The position numbers and the translations under genes are program-made. From the NCBI RefSeq assembly GCF_013812825.1, contig NZ_JACCSU010000068.1, forward strand, positions 1 through 64,000: a stretch of 64,000 nucleotides of DNA. The letters are read 5' to 3'. This DNA is from Sphingomonas sp. GTDB taxonomy: Bacteria > Pseudomonadota > Alphaproteobacteria > Sphingomonadales > Sphingomonadaceae. The notes below the pieces were generated by a model. It was not told the origin of the DNA, searched no databases, and saw only the letters and a list, made by a program, of their open reading frames with translations. Every line of letters begins with the position of its first letter. Position 1 is the first letter of the stretch. Positions 28,074 through 38,258 of the stretch are shown piece by piece.

Positions 28074-29858
28074 CTATTTGCGGCCGAACAGTTTCTCGAT
28101 TTCGCCGTGGCCGAGCTTCACCCAGGTCGGTCGGCCGTGGTTGCACTGGCCAGAGCGCGGGGTGACCTCCATCTCCCTGAGCAGCGCATTCATCTCGGCG
28201 ACCGACAGGATGCGCCCGGCGCGAACCGAGCCGTGGCAGGCGATGGTCGCCGCGACATGGTCGAGCCGATCGCGCAGGCTAAGCGCCTGGCCAAGCTCGG
28301 CCAGCTCGGCGGCGAGGTCGGCGACGAGGCCGCGGACGTCCGGCGTTCCGAGCGGCGCTGGAGTCGCCCGCACCAGCATCGCAGTGGGGCCGAATCGCTC
28401 GATCTCGAGCCCCAATTCGGCAAGCTCGGGCGCCGCCGCTTCCAAGCGATCGCAATCGGGCTCGTCGAGCTCGACCACCTCGGGAATGAGGAGCGCCTGG
28501 GGGGCGACCGCTCCGCCTCGCCCCGCGCGCCGCATCCGTTCGAGCACCAGCCGCTCGTGCGCCGCATGCTGGTCGACGATCACCAGCCCGTCGCGCGCCT
28601 CGGCAACGATATAGGTCGCCGCGACCTGGCCGCGCGCCACTCCCAGCGGGAAGCTTGGCACCGCCTCGGTCGCGGCTTCGGCCCGAGCCGCGGGGGCGTG
28701 GTCGAAGAGGGCGCGAGCCTCCGCCACCATCGTCTCTCCGGCTGAAACCCTGGTCTCGGCGAGGGGGTGCGTTTCCGCGAGGCCGGCGCCTTCGCCGGGA
28801 GGACGGTCGAGGTCGCTGGTCCACATCACCGGCGCCGCCGCCTGATCGTGAGCGGCGCTTCGGTGCCCGGCGTCGTCGAGCGCTCGGCGAAGGCCGCCGA
28901 TGATCAACCCGCGAACCGCCGACGGGTCGCGGAAGCGGACCTCGGTCTTGGCCGGGTGGACATTGACGTCGACGTCCTCGAGCGGGACTGCAAGGAACAG
29001 CGCCGCGACGGGATGGCGATCGCGGGCGATGAGGTCGCGATAGGCGGCGCGCAGCGCTCCGACCAGCACCCGGTCCTTCACCGGCCGCGAATTAACGAAC
29101 AGGAACTGCTGGTCCGCCATCCCGCGGTTGAAGGTCGGCAGGCTGATCACTCCGGTCAGGCCGAGCCCGTCGCGGCCGCAATCGATGCCGATGCCATGGC
29201 GGTCGAGCTCGTGGCTGAGCAATTCCGCGACCCGCGCCGGGGCTGCGGCCGACTGCAGCGACAGCACTCGCCGGCCATCATGCTCGAGGCTGAAGGCGAC
29301 GTCGGAGCGCGCCATCGCCAGCCGTTTCACGGTGTCGAGGCAGGCCGAATATTCGGCCCGCGCGCTGCGCAGGAACTTGCGCCGCGCCGGCACCCTGGCG
29401 AACAGGCCCTCGACCCGGACGCGGGTTCCGGGCGGAAGCGCGGCCGGCCCCTCGCCCGCCCGCCCGCCGTGATCGACTTCGATCCGCCAGCCGTCCCCTG
29501 CCCGATTGGCGCCGCCGCGCTCGCGGCTCTCGAGAGTCAGGCGCGACACGCTGGCGATCGATGGCAGCGCCTCGCCGCGAAAGCCGAAGCTGGTCACCCG
29601 GTCGATCGCTCCGTCGGGAAGCTTGGAAGTCGCGTGCCGCTCGAGCGCCAGCGCCATCTCGGCCCGGGGCATTCCGCTGCCGTCGTCGCTCACCTCGATG
29701 AGGTCGGTGCCGCCGCCGGCCAGGCGGATCGCGACGCTGCGCGCGCCGGCATCCAGGGCATTCTCGATCAGCTCCTTGAGGGCGCTCGCCGGGCGCTCGA
29801 CCACTTCCCCCGCAGCGATTCGATCGATCAGCTCCGAGGGAAGTCTCGTTATTGACAT
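28074..29858 (-). CDS. mutL: DNA mismatch repair protein MutL
   Basis: MutL links MutS mismatch recognition to strand removal. The 594-residue protein has the GHKL ATPase motifs in order: ERPASALKELIENALDAG (Mg-binding Glu/Asn), DDGSGM, HATSKL and GFRGEALPSIASV. The C-terminal domain contains DQHAAHERLVLERM, the endonuclease motif found in MutL proteins of organisms without MutH, plus GRPTWVKLGHGEIEKLF near the end. Start ATG at 29856-29858. It is divergent from mreB with 153 bp between them. Confidence 0.97.
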   Translation of the reverse strand: MSITRLPSELIDRIAAGEVVERPASALKELIENALDAGARSVAIRLAGGGTDLIEVSDDGSGMPRAEMALALERHATSKLPDGAIDRVTSFGFRGEALPSIASVSRLTLESRERGGANRAGDGWRIEVDHGGRAGEGPAALPPGTRVRVEGLFARVPARRKFLRSARAEYSACLDTVKRLAMARSDVAFSLEHDGRRVLSLQSAAAPARVAELLSHELDRHGIGIDCGRDGLGLTGVISLPTFNRGMADQQFLFVNSRPVKDRVLVGALRAAYRDLIARDRHPVAALFLAVPLEDVDVNVHPAKTEVRFRDPSAVRGLIIGGLRRALDDAGHRSAAHDQAAAPVMWTSDLDRPPGEGAGLAETHPLAETRVSAGETMVAEARALFDHAPAARAEAATEAVPSFPLGVARGQVAATYIVAEARDGLVIVDQHAAHERLVLERMRRAGRGGAVAPQALLIPEVVELDEPDCDRLEAAAPELAELGLEIERFGPTAMLVRATPAPLGTPDVRGLVADLAAELAELGQALSLRDRLDHVAATIACHGSVRAGRILSVAEMNALLREMEVTPRSGQCNHGRPTWVKLGHGEIEKLFGRK

Positions 29859-29954
29859 GTTCAGGGTCCTAGCCCAATCGAAGCCACTCCGCGAAGCGCT
29901 GATTTTCTCCGGAATTTACAACGTTTTCACGGGGTGGGGTTTACCGTTTCGTAA

Positions 29955-31055
<1,101 letters not shown>

Positions 31056-31069
31056 CGGAAGGCTGAGCG

Positions 31070-31945
31070 TTGGCGCCCCCGCGCCCCGGTTGGTCGAGAC
31101 GGGCGCAGTACGGGCTGTTCTTCAGCTTTCTGGCGGTCATCGCCGGAATTGCCGTTGGCCTGTTCTTGCTCGCTTTGTCGCTGGTCGCGCCCAAGACCTT
31201 CCAGTCGGTCCGCGGCGCTGCTCTCGACGTGACCGCGCCGGTGACCATGGCTCTCCACGAGGTCAGCGCGACCGCCGAAGGGCTGGTCAGCGGGGCGGGC
31301 GATTATTGGGATGCCGCGCACCAGAACGCCAAGCTCAAGCGCGACCGCAAGGCGATGCTCCAGCGGATGATCGAGGCCAAGGCGATCCTCCAGGAAAACC
31401 GCCAGTTGAAAGCGGCGCTGAAGCTTCGCGAACGCAATCGAAACACCGTTGCCGCCGGGCGGATCGTCGGATCGTCGTTGAGCAGCCCGCGCCGCTACGC
31501 GATCCTTTCGGTCGGCACCCGCGACGGAGTGCAAGTGGGGATGCCCGTCCGATCGGCAGACGGCCTGGTCGGCCGGGTCGTCGACTCCGGCGCCCTCGCC
31601 TCGCGGGTGCTGCTCATATCCGACCGGGCGAACATCATCCCCGCCCGGCTGCTTCGCGGCGGACTGCCGGTGATCGCCCAGGGACGCGGCGACGGCACTG
31701 TCGACGTCCGGCCGCTGGAGGTCGGGCGCAACCCGTTCCGGCGCGGCGACATCATCATCACGTCGGGCACCGGCGGACTCTATCACCCGCTGGTGCCGGT
31801 CGCCCGCATCGTCCGCCTCGACGACGACGGCGCGATCGCGCTGCCGCTCGCCGACCCCGCCAACACCAGCTTCGCCGTCGTCGAACCGCCGTTCGAGCCC
31901 GAAGCGGGAGCGGCGGCCGCGCGCGAAGCCGCGGAGGGCCCCTGA
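31070..31945 (+). CDS. mreC: Rod-shape protein MreC
   Basis: MreC is a bitopic periplasmic scaffold that activates PBP2-RodA. The 291-residue product has a short cytoplasmic head, one membrane helix (FFSFLAVIAGIAVGLFLLAL, about 16-36), a coiled coil (NAKLKRDRKAMLQRMIEAKA) and two beta-barrel subdomains ending in an Ala/Glu tail. Translation begins at the TTG 31070-31072, supported by GGAAGG 8 bases upstream and the 14-bp spacing to mreB; no ATG fits. Its stop overlaps the mreD ATG (TGATG). Confidence 0.95.
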   Translation: MAPPRPGWSRRAQYGLFFSFLAVIAGIAVGLFLLALSLVAPKTFQSVRGAALDVTAPVTMALHEVSATAEGLVSGAGDYWDAAHQNAKLKRDRKAMLQRMIEAKAILQENRQLKAALKLRERNRNTVAAGRIVGSSLSSPRRYAILSVGTRDGVQVGMPVRSADGLVGRVVDSGALASRVLLISDRANIIPARLLRGGLPVIAQGRGDGTVDVRPLEVGRNPFRRGDIIITSGTGGLYHPLVPVARIVRLDDDGAIALPLADPANTSFAVVEPPFEPEAGAAAAREAAEGP

Positions 31946-32466
31946 TGGTCCGCACGGCGCTCAACTCCGGACGCCAGATCGGGCGAGGCCCGCGGGTCGC
32001 CGCCGCCTATATTCCGGCCGCGACCGTCGTCGCCGCCTCGTTCCTGTCGGCGCTGCCGATCGTCTCGACGAGCGGCTGGTACCCGGACTTCGGCTTCCTC
32101 ACGCTCATCGCCTGGCGGCTGCTTCGGTCGGACCCGTGGCCCGCCTGGTGGGCAGCGCCGCTCGGTTTCGCCAACGACCTGATCACCGGTGCTCCGATCG
32201 GCCTGTCGGTCGCCTGGTGGACCGCAACCATGCTGCTGCTCGACCTGATCGATCGGCGCACCATATGGCGCGATTACTGGATCGAATGGGCGCTCGCAGC
32301 GGTGCTTCTGCTCCTCAATGAAGCGGTCGAGCGCTGGGCGGCCGGGATGATGGGAGCAGCGCTGCCGATCGTTTCCATCGCGCCGCCGCTGCTGATCGCG
32401 GTCTTTACCTTCCCGATCGCCGCCTGGATCATCGGCCGGCTCGATCATTGGAGGCTCGGACGGTGA
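31945..32466 (+). CDS. mreD: Rod-shape protein MreD
   Basis: A 173-residue integral membrane protein with about five helices (IPAATVVAASFLSALPIV, DFGFLTLIAWRLL, LAAVLLLLNEAVERW and others), the conserved family layout with an Asp in GFANDLITG. MreD works with MreC in the elongation complex. The ATG overlaps the mreC stop, and the TGA overlaps the GTG start of the next gene (GTGA), so the five genes are translationally chained. Confidence 0.9.
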   Translation: MVRTALNSGRQIGRGPRVAAAYIPAATVVAASFLSALPIVSTSGWYPDFGFLTLIAWRLLRSDPWPAWWAAPLGFANDLITGAPIGLSVAWWTATMLLLDLIDRRTIWRDYWIEWALAAVLLLLNEAVERWAAGMMGAALPIVSIAPPLLIAVFTFPIAAWIIGRLDHWRLGR

Positions 32467-34391
32467 GAAACGGCGGCGCCAACCGGGTCACATCGGTTCA
32501 CCAGTCGCTGACCTTTTCGCGGCGGATGGTGCTTGCCGGCGGCGCCCAGGTTGCAATCGGAGCGGTCCTCATCGGCCGCCTCGGCTGGCTGTCGGTCGCC
32601 GAGAACGAGCGCTATCAGCTGATGTCCGAAAGCAATCGGGTGCAGCTGATCATCGTGCCCCCGAGGCGCGGCTGGATCATCGATCGCTACGGCAAGCCGA
32701 TCGCGATCAACCGAAGCGACTTCCGGGTCGATTTGATCCCCGAGCAGATCGGTGACGTCGAGCAAACCCTGACCACGCTGGCCGAGCTGCTCGACCTCAA
32801 CGTCGACGAGGTCGATCGAATCCTCAAGGAACTGAAGGCGGCCAAGGGATATCAGCCGGTCCAGGTCGCCGAGAACGTCCCCTACGAGAATTACGCCGCG
32901 GTGACGGTGCGGCTGCCCGAGCTGCCCGGAGTCCAGCCGATGCGCGGCTTCTCCCGCTATTACCCCGACGGACCGGCGGTCGGTCACCTGGTCGGCTATG
33001 TCGGCGCGGCTTCGGCCGAGGAGTATGAAAAAGAGAAGAACCCGCTGCTGATCACTCCTGGCTTCAAGATCGGCAAGGAGGGTCTCGAGGAGACTCTCGA
33101 GCAGCGGCTGCGCGGGACTCCGGGCGGCCAGCGCGTGGAGCTCACCGCCCGCGGCAAACTGGTGCGCGAGCTGACCCCCAAGCCCGACCGCAGCGGAGCC
33201 ACCGTTCCGCTGGCCATCGACTCCGACCTGCAGGAGTTCGCGGCTCGGCGGCTCGGCGAGGAATCGGGCTCGGTCGTCGTGCTCGACTGCCTGACGGGCG
33301 ACGTTCTCGCCTTTGTGTCGATGCCGGCCTACGACCCCAACAGCTTTTCCGACGGAATCGGCCGCACCGAGTGGAAGATGCTGTCGGAAGACCCGCGCCG
33401 GCCGCTTCTCAACAAGGTCCTGAACGCGCTGTATCCGCCCGGCTCGACGATCAAGCCGATGGGCGCGGTCGCCTTGCTCAAGCACGGCGTCGAGCCGAAC
33501 GACCGAATCTTCTGTCCGGGCGGCTATCAGCTCGGCAACCGCTTTTTCCGCTGCCTCGGCCGGCACGGAACGGTGGACATGCGCCGCGCGATCGCCAAGA
33601 GCTGCAACACCTATTTCTACGCGATGGGTCACCGCATCGGCTACGACAAGATCGCGCCGACGGCAAAGCTGCTGGGCCTCGGCCAGAAGTTCGGCCTGCC
33701 GGTCGTCAGCCAGAGCTACGGCACCGTCCCCGACAGCGAATGGAAGGAGCGGCGCTACAAGCAGAACAAGCGGCTGATCGAGCGACCGGACTGGACCGCT
33801 TCGGACACCCTCAACGCGTCGATCGGACAGGGCTTTCTGATCGTCAATCCGCTGCAGCTGGCAGTGATGAGCGGGCGGATTGCGCTCGGCCGCGACATTC
33901 AGCCGCGGCTGGTCGGCATCGGCAAGGAGCCCGCGCCGCTGCTCGATATTCCCAAGGAGCATCTGGAGATCGTCCGCGGCGGCATGTGGCAAGTGGTCAA
34001 CGGCGACGGCACCGCGGGCGCCAGCCGGCTGCCGCTGGACGGAATCGAGATGAGCGGCAAGACGGGCACCGCCCAGGTCCGGCGGATCGCCGGCGGACAG
34101 CGCGGCCAGAGCGGCGAACGCAGGTTTCGCGACCACGGCCTGTTCGTCTTTTACGCTCCGTCGGACAAACCGCGATACGCCGGCGCGGTGGTCATCGAGC
34201 ATGGCCTTGGCGGCGCCAAGGCCGCGGCGCCGGTGGCCAAGGACGTGCTGACCTTCCTGTTTGACCGGCGCAAGGCGTTGGAGTCCCTCGCCGCGCTCGA
34301 GCAGCAATGGGGCGGATCGCTGGCCGAGCGAACCGCTCGCCGAGCGGCGGCGATCAAGGCGGCCAGCGATCCCCGGGTTCCATTGGCATGA
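32463..34391 (+). CDS. mrdA: Penicillin-binding protein 2
   Basis: PBP2 is the elongation-specific transpeptidase. The 642-residue protein has an N-terminal membrane helix (about 23-45), a dimerisation/pedestal region with IVPPRRGWIIDRYG, and a transpeptidase domain with active-site Ser328 in GSTIK, SCN at about 380-382 and KTG at 533-535. The start is the GTG at 32463: GGAGG lies 8 bases upstream inside mreD. A TTG at 32448 in the same frame has no such site. Its TGA overlaps the rodA ATG. Confidence 0.97.
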   Translation: MRNGGANRVTSVHQSLTFSRRMVLAGGAQVAIGAVLIGRLGWLSVAENERYQLMSESNRVQLIIVPPRRGWIIDRYGKPIAINRSDFRVDLIPEQIGDVEQTLTTLAELLDLNVDEVDRILKELKAAKGYQPVQVAENVPYENYAAVTVRLPELPGVQPMRGFSRYYPDGPAVGHLVGYVGAASAEEYEKEKNPLLITPGFKIGKEGLEETLEQRLRGTPGGQRVELTARGKLVRELTPKPDRSGATVPLAIDSDLQEFAARRLGEESGSVVVLDCLTGDVLAFVSMPAYDPNSFSDGIGRTEWKMLSEDPRRPLLNKVLNALYPPGSTIKPMGAVALLKHGVEPNDRIFCPGGYQLGNRFFRCLGRHGTVDMRRAIAKSCNTYFYAMGHRIGYDKIAPTAKLLGLGQKFGLPVVSQSYGTVPDSEWKERRYKQNKRLIERPDWTASDTLNASIGQGFLIVNPLQLAVMSGRIALGRDIQPRLVGIGKEPAPLLDIPKEHLEIVRGGMWQVVNGDGTAGASRLPLDGIEMSGKTGTAQVRRIAGGQRGQSGERRFRDHGLFVFYAPSDKPRYAGAVVIEHGLGGAKAAAPVAKDVLTFLFDRRKALESLAALEQQWGGSLAERTARRAAAIKAASDPRVPLA

Positions 34392-35500
34392 TCTCGTCGG
34401 CGATCATCCCGCAGCCCCTCGCGAAGCTGCCGTGGCGGCTGATCTTCCTGATCGCCGGGATCGCTGCGATCGGGCTCCTGACGCTCTATTCCGCGGCCGG
34501 CGGTTCGGTGCGGCCGTGGGCGCTCCGCCAGGGCACGACGTTCCTCTTTTTCCTGAGTGTCGCGGTGGCCATGTCGTGGATCAAGGAATCGACCATCAAA
34601 AGCCTCGCCTTCCCGGCCTACGGCGTGATCCTGGTGATGCTGATCCTGGTCGAGATGCTCGGCTTCGTCACCAAGGGCGCCCAGCGCTGGCTCGACATCG
34701 GCTTTATCCGCCTGCAGCCAAGCGAGTTCATGAAGCCGGCGATCGTGCTGGTTCTCGCGCGCTTCTATGAGCTGCTGCCGGTCGGCTACACCCGCAAATG
34801 GCGGGCCATTTGGCCGGCGGCGCTATTGATCGGAGTCCCGGCCGGCCTGATCCTGGTGCAGCCGGACCTCGGCACCTGCACGATGGTCGTGCTCGGCGGA
34901 CTGACGGTGATGTTCGTCGCCGGAGTACCGATGCGCCTGTTCGTCGGCGGCGCCGTGACGCTCGCCGTCGCCGCCCCGATCGCTTACGCGTTCATGCACG
35001 AATATCAGCGCAAGCGCGTCCAGACCTTCCTCGACCCGTCGAGCGATCCGCTTGGAGCGGGCTATCACATCAGCCAGTCGCAGATCGCGATCGGATCGGG
35101 CGGGATCTTCGGCAAGGGCTTCCTGAACGGCAGCCAGAGCCACCTGGATTATCTCCCCGAAGGCCACACCGACTTCGCCTTCGCCGCCATGGTCGAGGAA
35201 TGGGGGCTGCTCGGCGGGATGCTTCTGATCCTCGCTTTCGGAGCGGTGATCCGCTGGGGAATGGCGGTCAGCATGCGCTCCGCCAGCCGCTTCGCACAGC
35301 TCGCGGCCGCCGGCCTGTCGGCGACGATCTTCTTCTATGTGTCGATCAACTTGATGATGGTCATGGGTCTCGCCCCGGTGGTCGGAATCCCGCTGCCGCT
35401 GGTCAGCTTCGGCGGCTCGGCGGTGATGACCGTGATGCTTTGCCTCGGGCTTCTGATGGCGCTCGAGAGGCAGCAGCGGACGACCTCGCGGCTGGTGTGA
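34388..35500 (+). CDS. rodA: Rod-shape SEDS glycosyltransferase RodA
   Basis: RodA polymerises lipid II into glycan strands together with PBP2. The 370-residue protein has about ten hydrophobic helices and SEDS signatures GAQRWLDIGFIRLQPSEFMKP (read in two parts), LVQPDLGT and the C-terminal GIPLPLVSFGGSAV. The ATG at 34388 overlaps the mrdA stop. It ends the mre operon; the next 122 bp before tRNA-Lys show no clear terminator. Confidence 0.97.
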   Translation: MISSAIIPQPLAKLPWRLIFLIAGIAAIGLLTLYSAAGGSVRPWALRQGTTFLFFLSVAVAMSWIKESTIKSLAFPAYGVILVMLILVEMLGFVTKGAQRWLDIGFIRLQPSEFMKPAIVLVLARFYELLPVGYTRKWRAIWPAALLIGVPAGLILVQPDLGTCTMVVLGGLTVMFVAGVPMRLFVGGAVTLAVAAPIAYAFMHEYQRKRVQTFLDPSSDPLGAGYHISQSQIAIGSGGIFGKGFLNGSQSHLDYLPEGHTDFAFAAMVEEWGLLGGMLLILAFGAVIRWGMAVSMRSASRFAQLAAAGLSATIFFYVSINLMMVMGLAPVVGIPLPLVSFGGSAVMTVMLCLGLLMALERQQRTTSRLV

Positions 35501-35622
35501 TCCTGGCCACCGCGCTTGAACCAGCCTGCTTGAACCGGGGGCGTTGCACCCCACCTTGCCGCATGCTACCGGCGCGCCGCGCAACGAGCGGACGAACGCC
35601 GGCGCATTTGCCTCTTGGCAGT

Positions 35623-35698
<76 letters not shown>

Positions 35699-35851
35699 TT
35701 ATTTTCAATGACTTGGCGGCTTCCACCGATCCTGCGGCGCGCCGGGGGTACGGCATTAGCAGCTTTAGGTCCGCCAGGAGACCCTTGCGCCACGCCGATC
35801 GCCGTGGTCTGCGGAAATGGCGGCGAAAGCTGTGTGCATGACGGAGGCCAC

Positions 35852-36697
35852 ATGACTGTGCTGCAAGACGAGTTCACGCTTTGGAATGGGCTGCGAATGC
35901 CGAAAGTGGGCTTCGGCACTTGGCAGATCACCGATGCCGCGGAGGCGTATGAAGCGACTTCGTCCGCACTTGCGTGCGGCTACCGCCATATCGATACCGC
36001 TCGGGTGTACGGAAACGAGGACAGCGTCGGCCGCGCTGTTCGTGACAGCGGCATCCCACGCTCCGAAATCTTCGTGACTTCGAAGCTGCCGGCCGAGATC
36101 AAAGACCCTGACGAGGCGCTGGCGAGCTTCGAGACGACGATGGCCACAATCGGGCTCGAGCATTTGGACTGTTATCTGATTCACGCGCCGTGGCCGTGGC
36201 ACGACATCGGCCGCGATTGCTCGGCGGGCAACAAGGCGATTTGGAAGGCTTTCGAAGCGATCTATCGATCAGGCCGTGCGAAGGCAATCGGTGTATCAAA
36301 TTTCAACGTGCGCGACCTCGCGGTGATCCTCGACGGATGCTCGATCAAGCCGATGGTCAACCAGATCCGGTTTTTTATCGGCAACACGCAGGAGGAAGTC
36401 GTCGACTTCTGCCGCGGCGAGGACATCCGGGTAACCGCCTATTCTCCCCTGGCTACTGGCAAGATACTCCAGCACCCCGACATCGTGGCGGTCGCGCAGC
36501 GCTGCGGTAAATCAGTCGCGCAGGTATGCATCCGCTACGTCATCCAAAAAGGGCTCGGGCCGCTGCCCAAGTCCACGCGGGCCGAGCGCATCCGCGAAAA
36601 TGCGGACGTCGATTTCGAAATGACCAGTGCGGACATGAGTCTGCTGGATAGGTTGAACGATACCGACAAGGTTCATCACGGGCAGGAAGCAACGTAG
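35852..36697 (+). CDS. Aldo/keto reductase
   Basis: A 281-residue NADPH-dependent carbonyl reductase of the 2,5-diketo-gluconate reductase/AKR5-like kind. The catalytic tetrad is visible: Asp and Tyr in HIDTARVYGNE, Lys in VTSKLP, His in LIHAPWP; the cofactor region contains AIGVSNFN and PLPKSTRAERIRENADV. GGAGG sits 5 bases before the ATG at 35852. Base composition is lower than around it (30 of 60 bases are G or C at 36241-36300), and codon choice differs, suggesting acquisition. It lies just 3' of tRNA-Lys, but I found no duplicated tRNA end. Confidence 0.88.
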   Translation: MTVLQDEFTLWNGLRMPKVGFGTWQITDAAEAYEATSSALACGYRHIDTARVYGNEDSVGRAVRDSGIPRSEIFVTSKLPAEIKDPDEALASFETTMATIGLEHLDCYLIHAPWPWHDIGRDCSAGNKAIWKAFEAIYRSGRAKAIGVSNFNVRDLAVILDGCSIKPMVNQIRFFIGNTQEEVVDFCRGEDIRVTAYSPLATGKILQHPDIVAVAQRCGKSVAQVCIRYVIQKGLGPLPKSTRAERIRENADVDFEMTSADMSLLDRLNDTDKVHHGQEAT

Positions 36698-36710
36698 CGG
36701 TCGGCTTCGC

Positions 36711-36734
36711 GTCCGCTTTCCACCCATTGCGGAC
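36711..36734. repeat. Short inverted repeat GTCCGC-N12-GCGGAC
   Basis: Six-base arms flank TTTCCACCCATT, 14 bp after the aldo/keto reductase stop. It resembles a class of GTCCGC...GCGGAC intergenic repeats that I associate from memory with sphingomonads; that association is unverified. It could act as a 3' hairpin. Confidence 0.4.
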
Positions 36735-36869
36735 ATTACCAAGCAGCTAGGTGCGCGTCATCCGGCGCCGAGCGTGGTCAGCAGTCCGTCCGTCGTCGCC
36801 AACCTCCCACTCGCGTCAGCCGTGAAGTGCGAGGAAGGCGTGCACCGCGTGGACGCGCACAAGTCAGCC

Positions 36870-37055
36870 TTACTTTGCCGGTGGCGCTGGGGGCTGTGGC
36901 GCGGCGGCAAGGCGTTGCGAATAGCGATGCATCACCTGCCAGTGGCCAGCGCGCCGAACCCAGGTATCGGTGACTAGGAAACGTACGACCCGCGGCGGCT
37001 CTCCTGTTCGCATGGTCACGGCCGTCAGGGGCCATCCTCCGGTCTTCAATATGGC
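36870..37055 (-). pseudogene. 3' remnant of a SnoaL-like/DUF4440 protein gene
   Basis: An in-frame segment of 61 codons ends at the TAA 36872-36870. It reads GGWPLTAVTMRTG, then VVRFLVTDTWVRRAG and HWQVMHRYSQRLAAAP, the strand pattern that closes NTF2-fold SnoaL-like/DUF4440 proteins. An in-frame stop lies immediately upstream at 37058-37056 and no plausible start exists, so the 5' part is missing. The surrounding 36698-37132 holds no intact gene. The break lies about 75 bp from the start of the ABC operon. Confidence 0.6.
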
Positions 37056-37132
37056 TTACCGAGTTTAGCAATTCGCTTGGTTGCGGGCGCCGTTCGTTCT
37101 TGTAGAAGGTGCCGCGCAAGGGGAGAGTTCGA

Positions 37133-38230
37133 TTGGCAAGCCTTGAGCTCAGCGGCGTCCGCAAAGCGTTTGGATCGACCCCCGTGCTGGACGACATTTC
37201 GCTGTCGCTCGAGGCCCGCGAGTTCATCGCTTTCCTCGGCCCGTCGGGATCGGGCAAGTCGACCCTGCTCAGGATCATTGCCGGCCTCGAGAGCGCGGAC
37301 GCCGGCGAAATCACCCTCGAGGGCCAACGCATCGACCACCTGCCGCCGGGCCAGCGCGGAGTGGCGATGGTGTTCCAGCACTACGCGCTCTACCCGCACA
37401 TGACCGTCCGCGAGAACATGGCGTTCGGGCTTCGCAACGCGCGCGTTGCCAAGGACGAGATCGAGAGCCGCGTCGGCGATGCCGCCCGAGCGCTCGAGAT
37501 CGAAGAACTGCTCGACAGGAAGCCCGGGCAGCTGTCCGGCGGCCAGCGGCAACGCGTCGCCATCGGCCGCGCCCTAGTCAAGCACCCCAAGATCTTCCTG
37601 CTCGACGAACCGCTGTCGAACCTCGATGCAGCGCTGAGGATGCGCACCCGGGTCGAGCTCGCGCAATTGCGACAGAAGGTCGACGCGGCGGTGATCATGG
37701 TCACCCACGACCAGGCCGAGGCGATGACTTTGGCCGACCGGATCGTGGTGATGAACGACCGCACGATCCAGCAAGTCGGCCCGCCGATGGAAATCTACGA
37801 GCGGCCGGCGAACGTGTTCGTCGCCCAATTCGTCGGGTCGCCGGCAATGACTTTGCTGCCGGCCGAGCCGGTCGAGGGGCGAAGCCAGAACGCCAAGCTC
37901 AAGCTTGGCGACGGAGCCGAGGTCGAGACCGCCGTTCCTCGTTCGCAGCTCAAGGATGGCGAGCTTCGGATCGGCCTGCGCCCCGAGAACGTCCGGGTGA
38001 TCGCCAAAAGCAAGGCGACGACGAGGGCGAAGGTCGAGCTCGTCGAGCGGCTCGGTGAACGGACTCTGATCTACGGGCGGCTTTCGAACGGCCAGGCGAT
38101 CATCGCCGAGGACGAAGGCAACAGCCGGGTCAAGATGGGCGATGAGGTGGGGATCAAGATCGACGGCGCGGCGGCCCATGTCTTCGATGCCGACGGCACC
38201 AGCCATCACGCGCGCGGCCGAGCCAAATGA
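37133..38230 (+). CDS. CUT1-type sugar ABC importer ATPase (UgpC/MalK-like)
   Basis: A 365-residue ATPase driving carbohydrate uptake. Walker A GPSGSGKST is near residue 35, the Q loop is VFQHYALYPH, the signature LSGGQRQR and Walker B IFLLDEP follow, then the H loop VTHDQAEA. The C-terminal 130 residues form the regulatory OB/TOBE domain (RIGLRPENV). Translation starts at the TTG 37133-37135 with AAGGGGAGA upstream; a GTG at 37109 is an alternative. It leads a four-gene operon (ATPase, two permeases, binding protein), with the order reversed from the common binding-protein-first layout. Confidence 0.93.
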   Translation: MASLELSGVRKAFGSTPVLDDISLSLEAREFIAFLGPSGSGKSTLLRIIAGLESADAGEITLEGQRIDHLPPGQRGVAMVFQHYALYPHMTVRENMAFGLRNARVAKDEIESRVGDAARALEIEELLDRKPGQLSGGQRQRVAIGRALVKHPKIFLLDEPLSNLDAALRMRTRVELAQLRQKVDAAVIMVTHDQAEAMTLADRIVVMNDRTIQQVGPPMEIYERPANVFVAQFVGSPAMTLLPAEPVEGRSQNAKLKLGDGAEVETAVPRSQLKDGELRIGLRPENVRVIAKSKATTRAKVELVERLGERTLIYGRLSNGQAIIAEDEGNSRVKMGDEVGIKIDGAAAHVFDADGTSHHARGRAK

Positions 38231-38240
38231 GGCTTAGCGA

Positions 38241-38258
38241 ATGAAGTTTCACTCATGA
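38241..38258 (+). CDS. Five-codon leader ORF coupled to the permease start
   Basis: ATGAAGTTTCACTCATGA encodes MKFHS; its TGA overlaps the permease ATG (38255-38257). TGAGG lies about 9 bases before the leader ATG while the permease itself has no clear ribosome-binding site. Translational coupling through this mini-frame is an inference. Confidence 0.35.
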   Translation: MKFHS

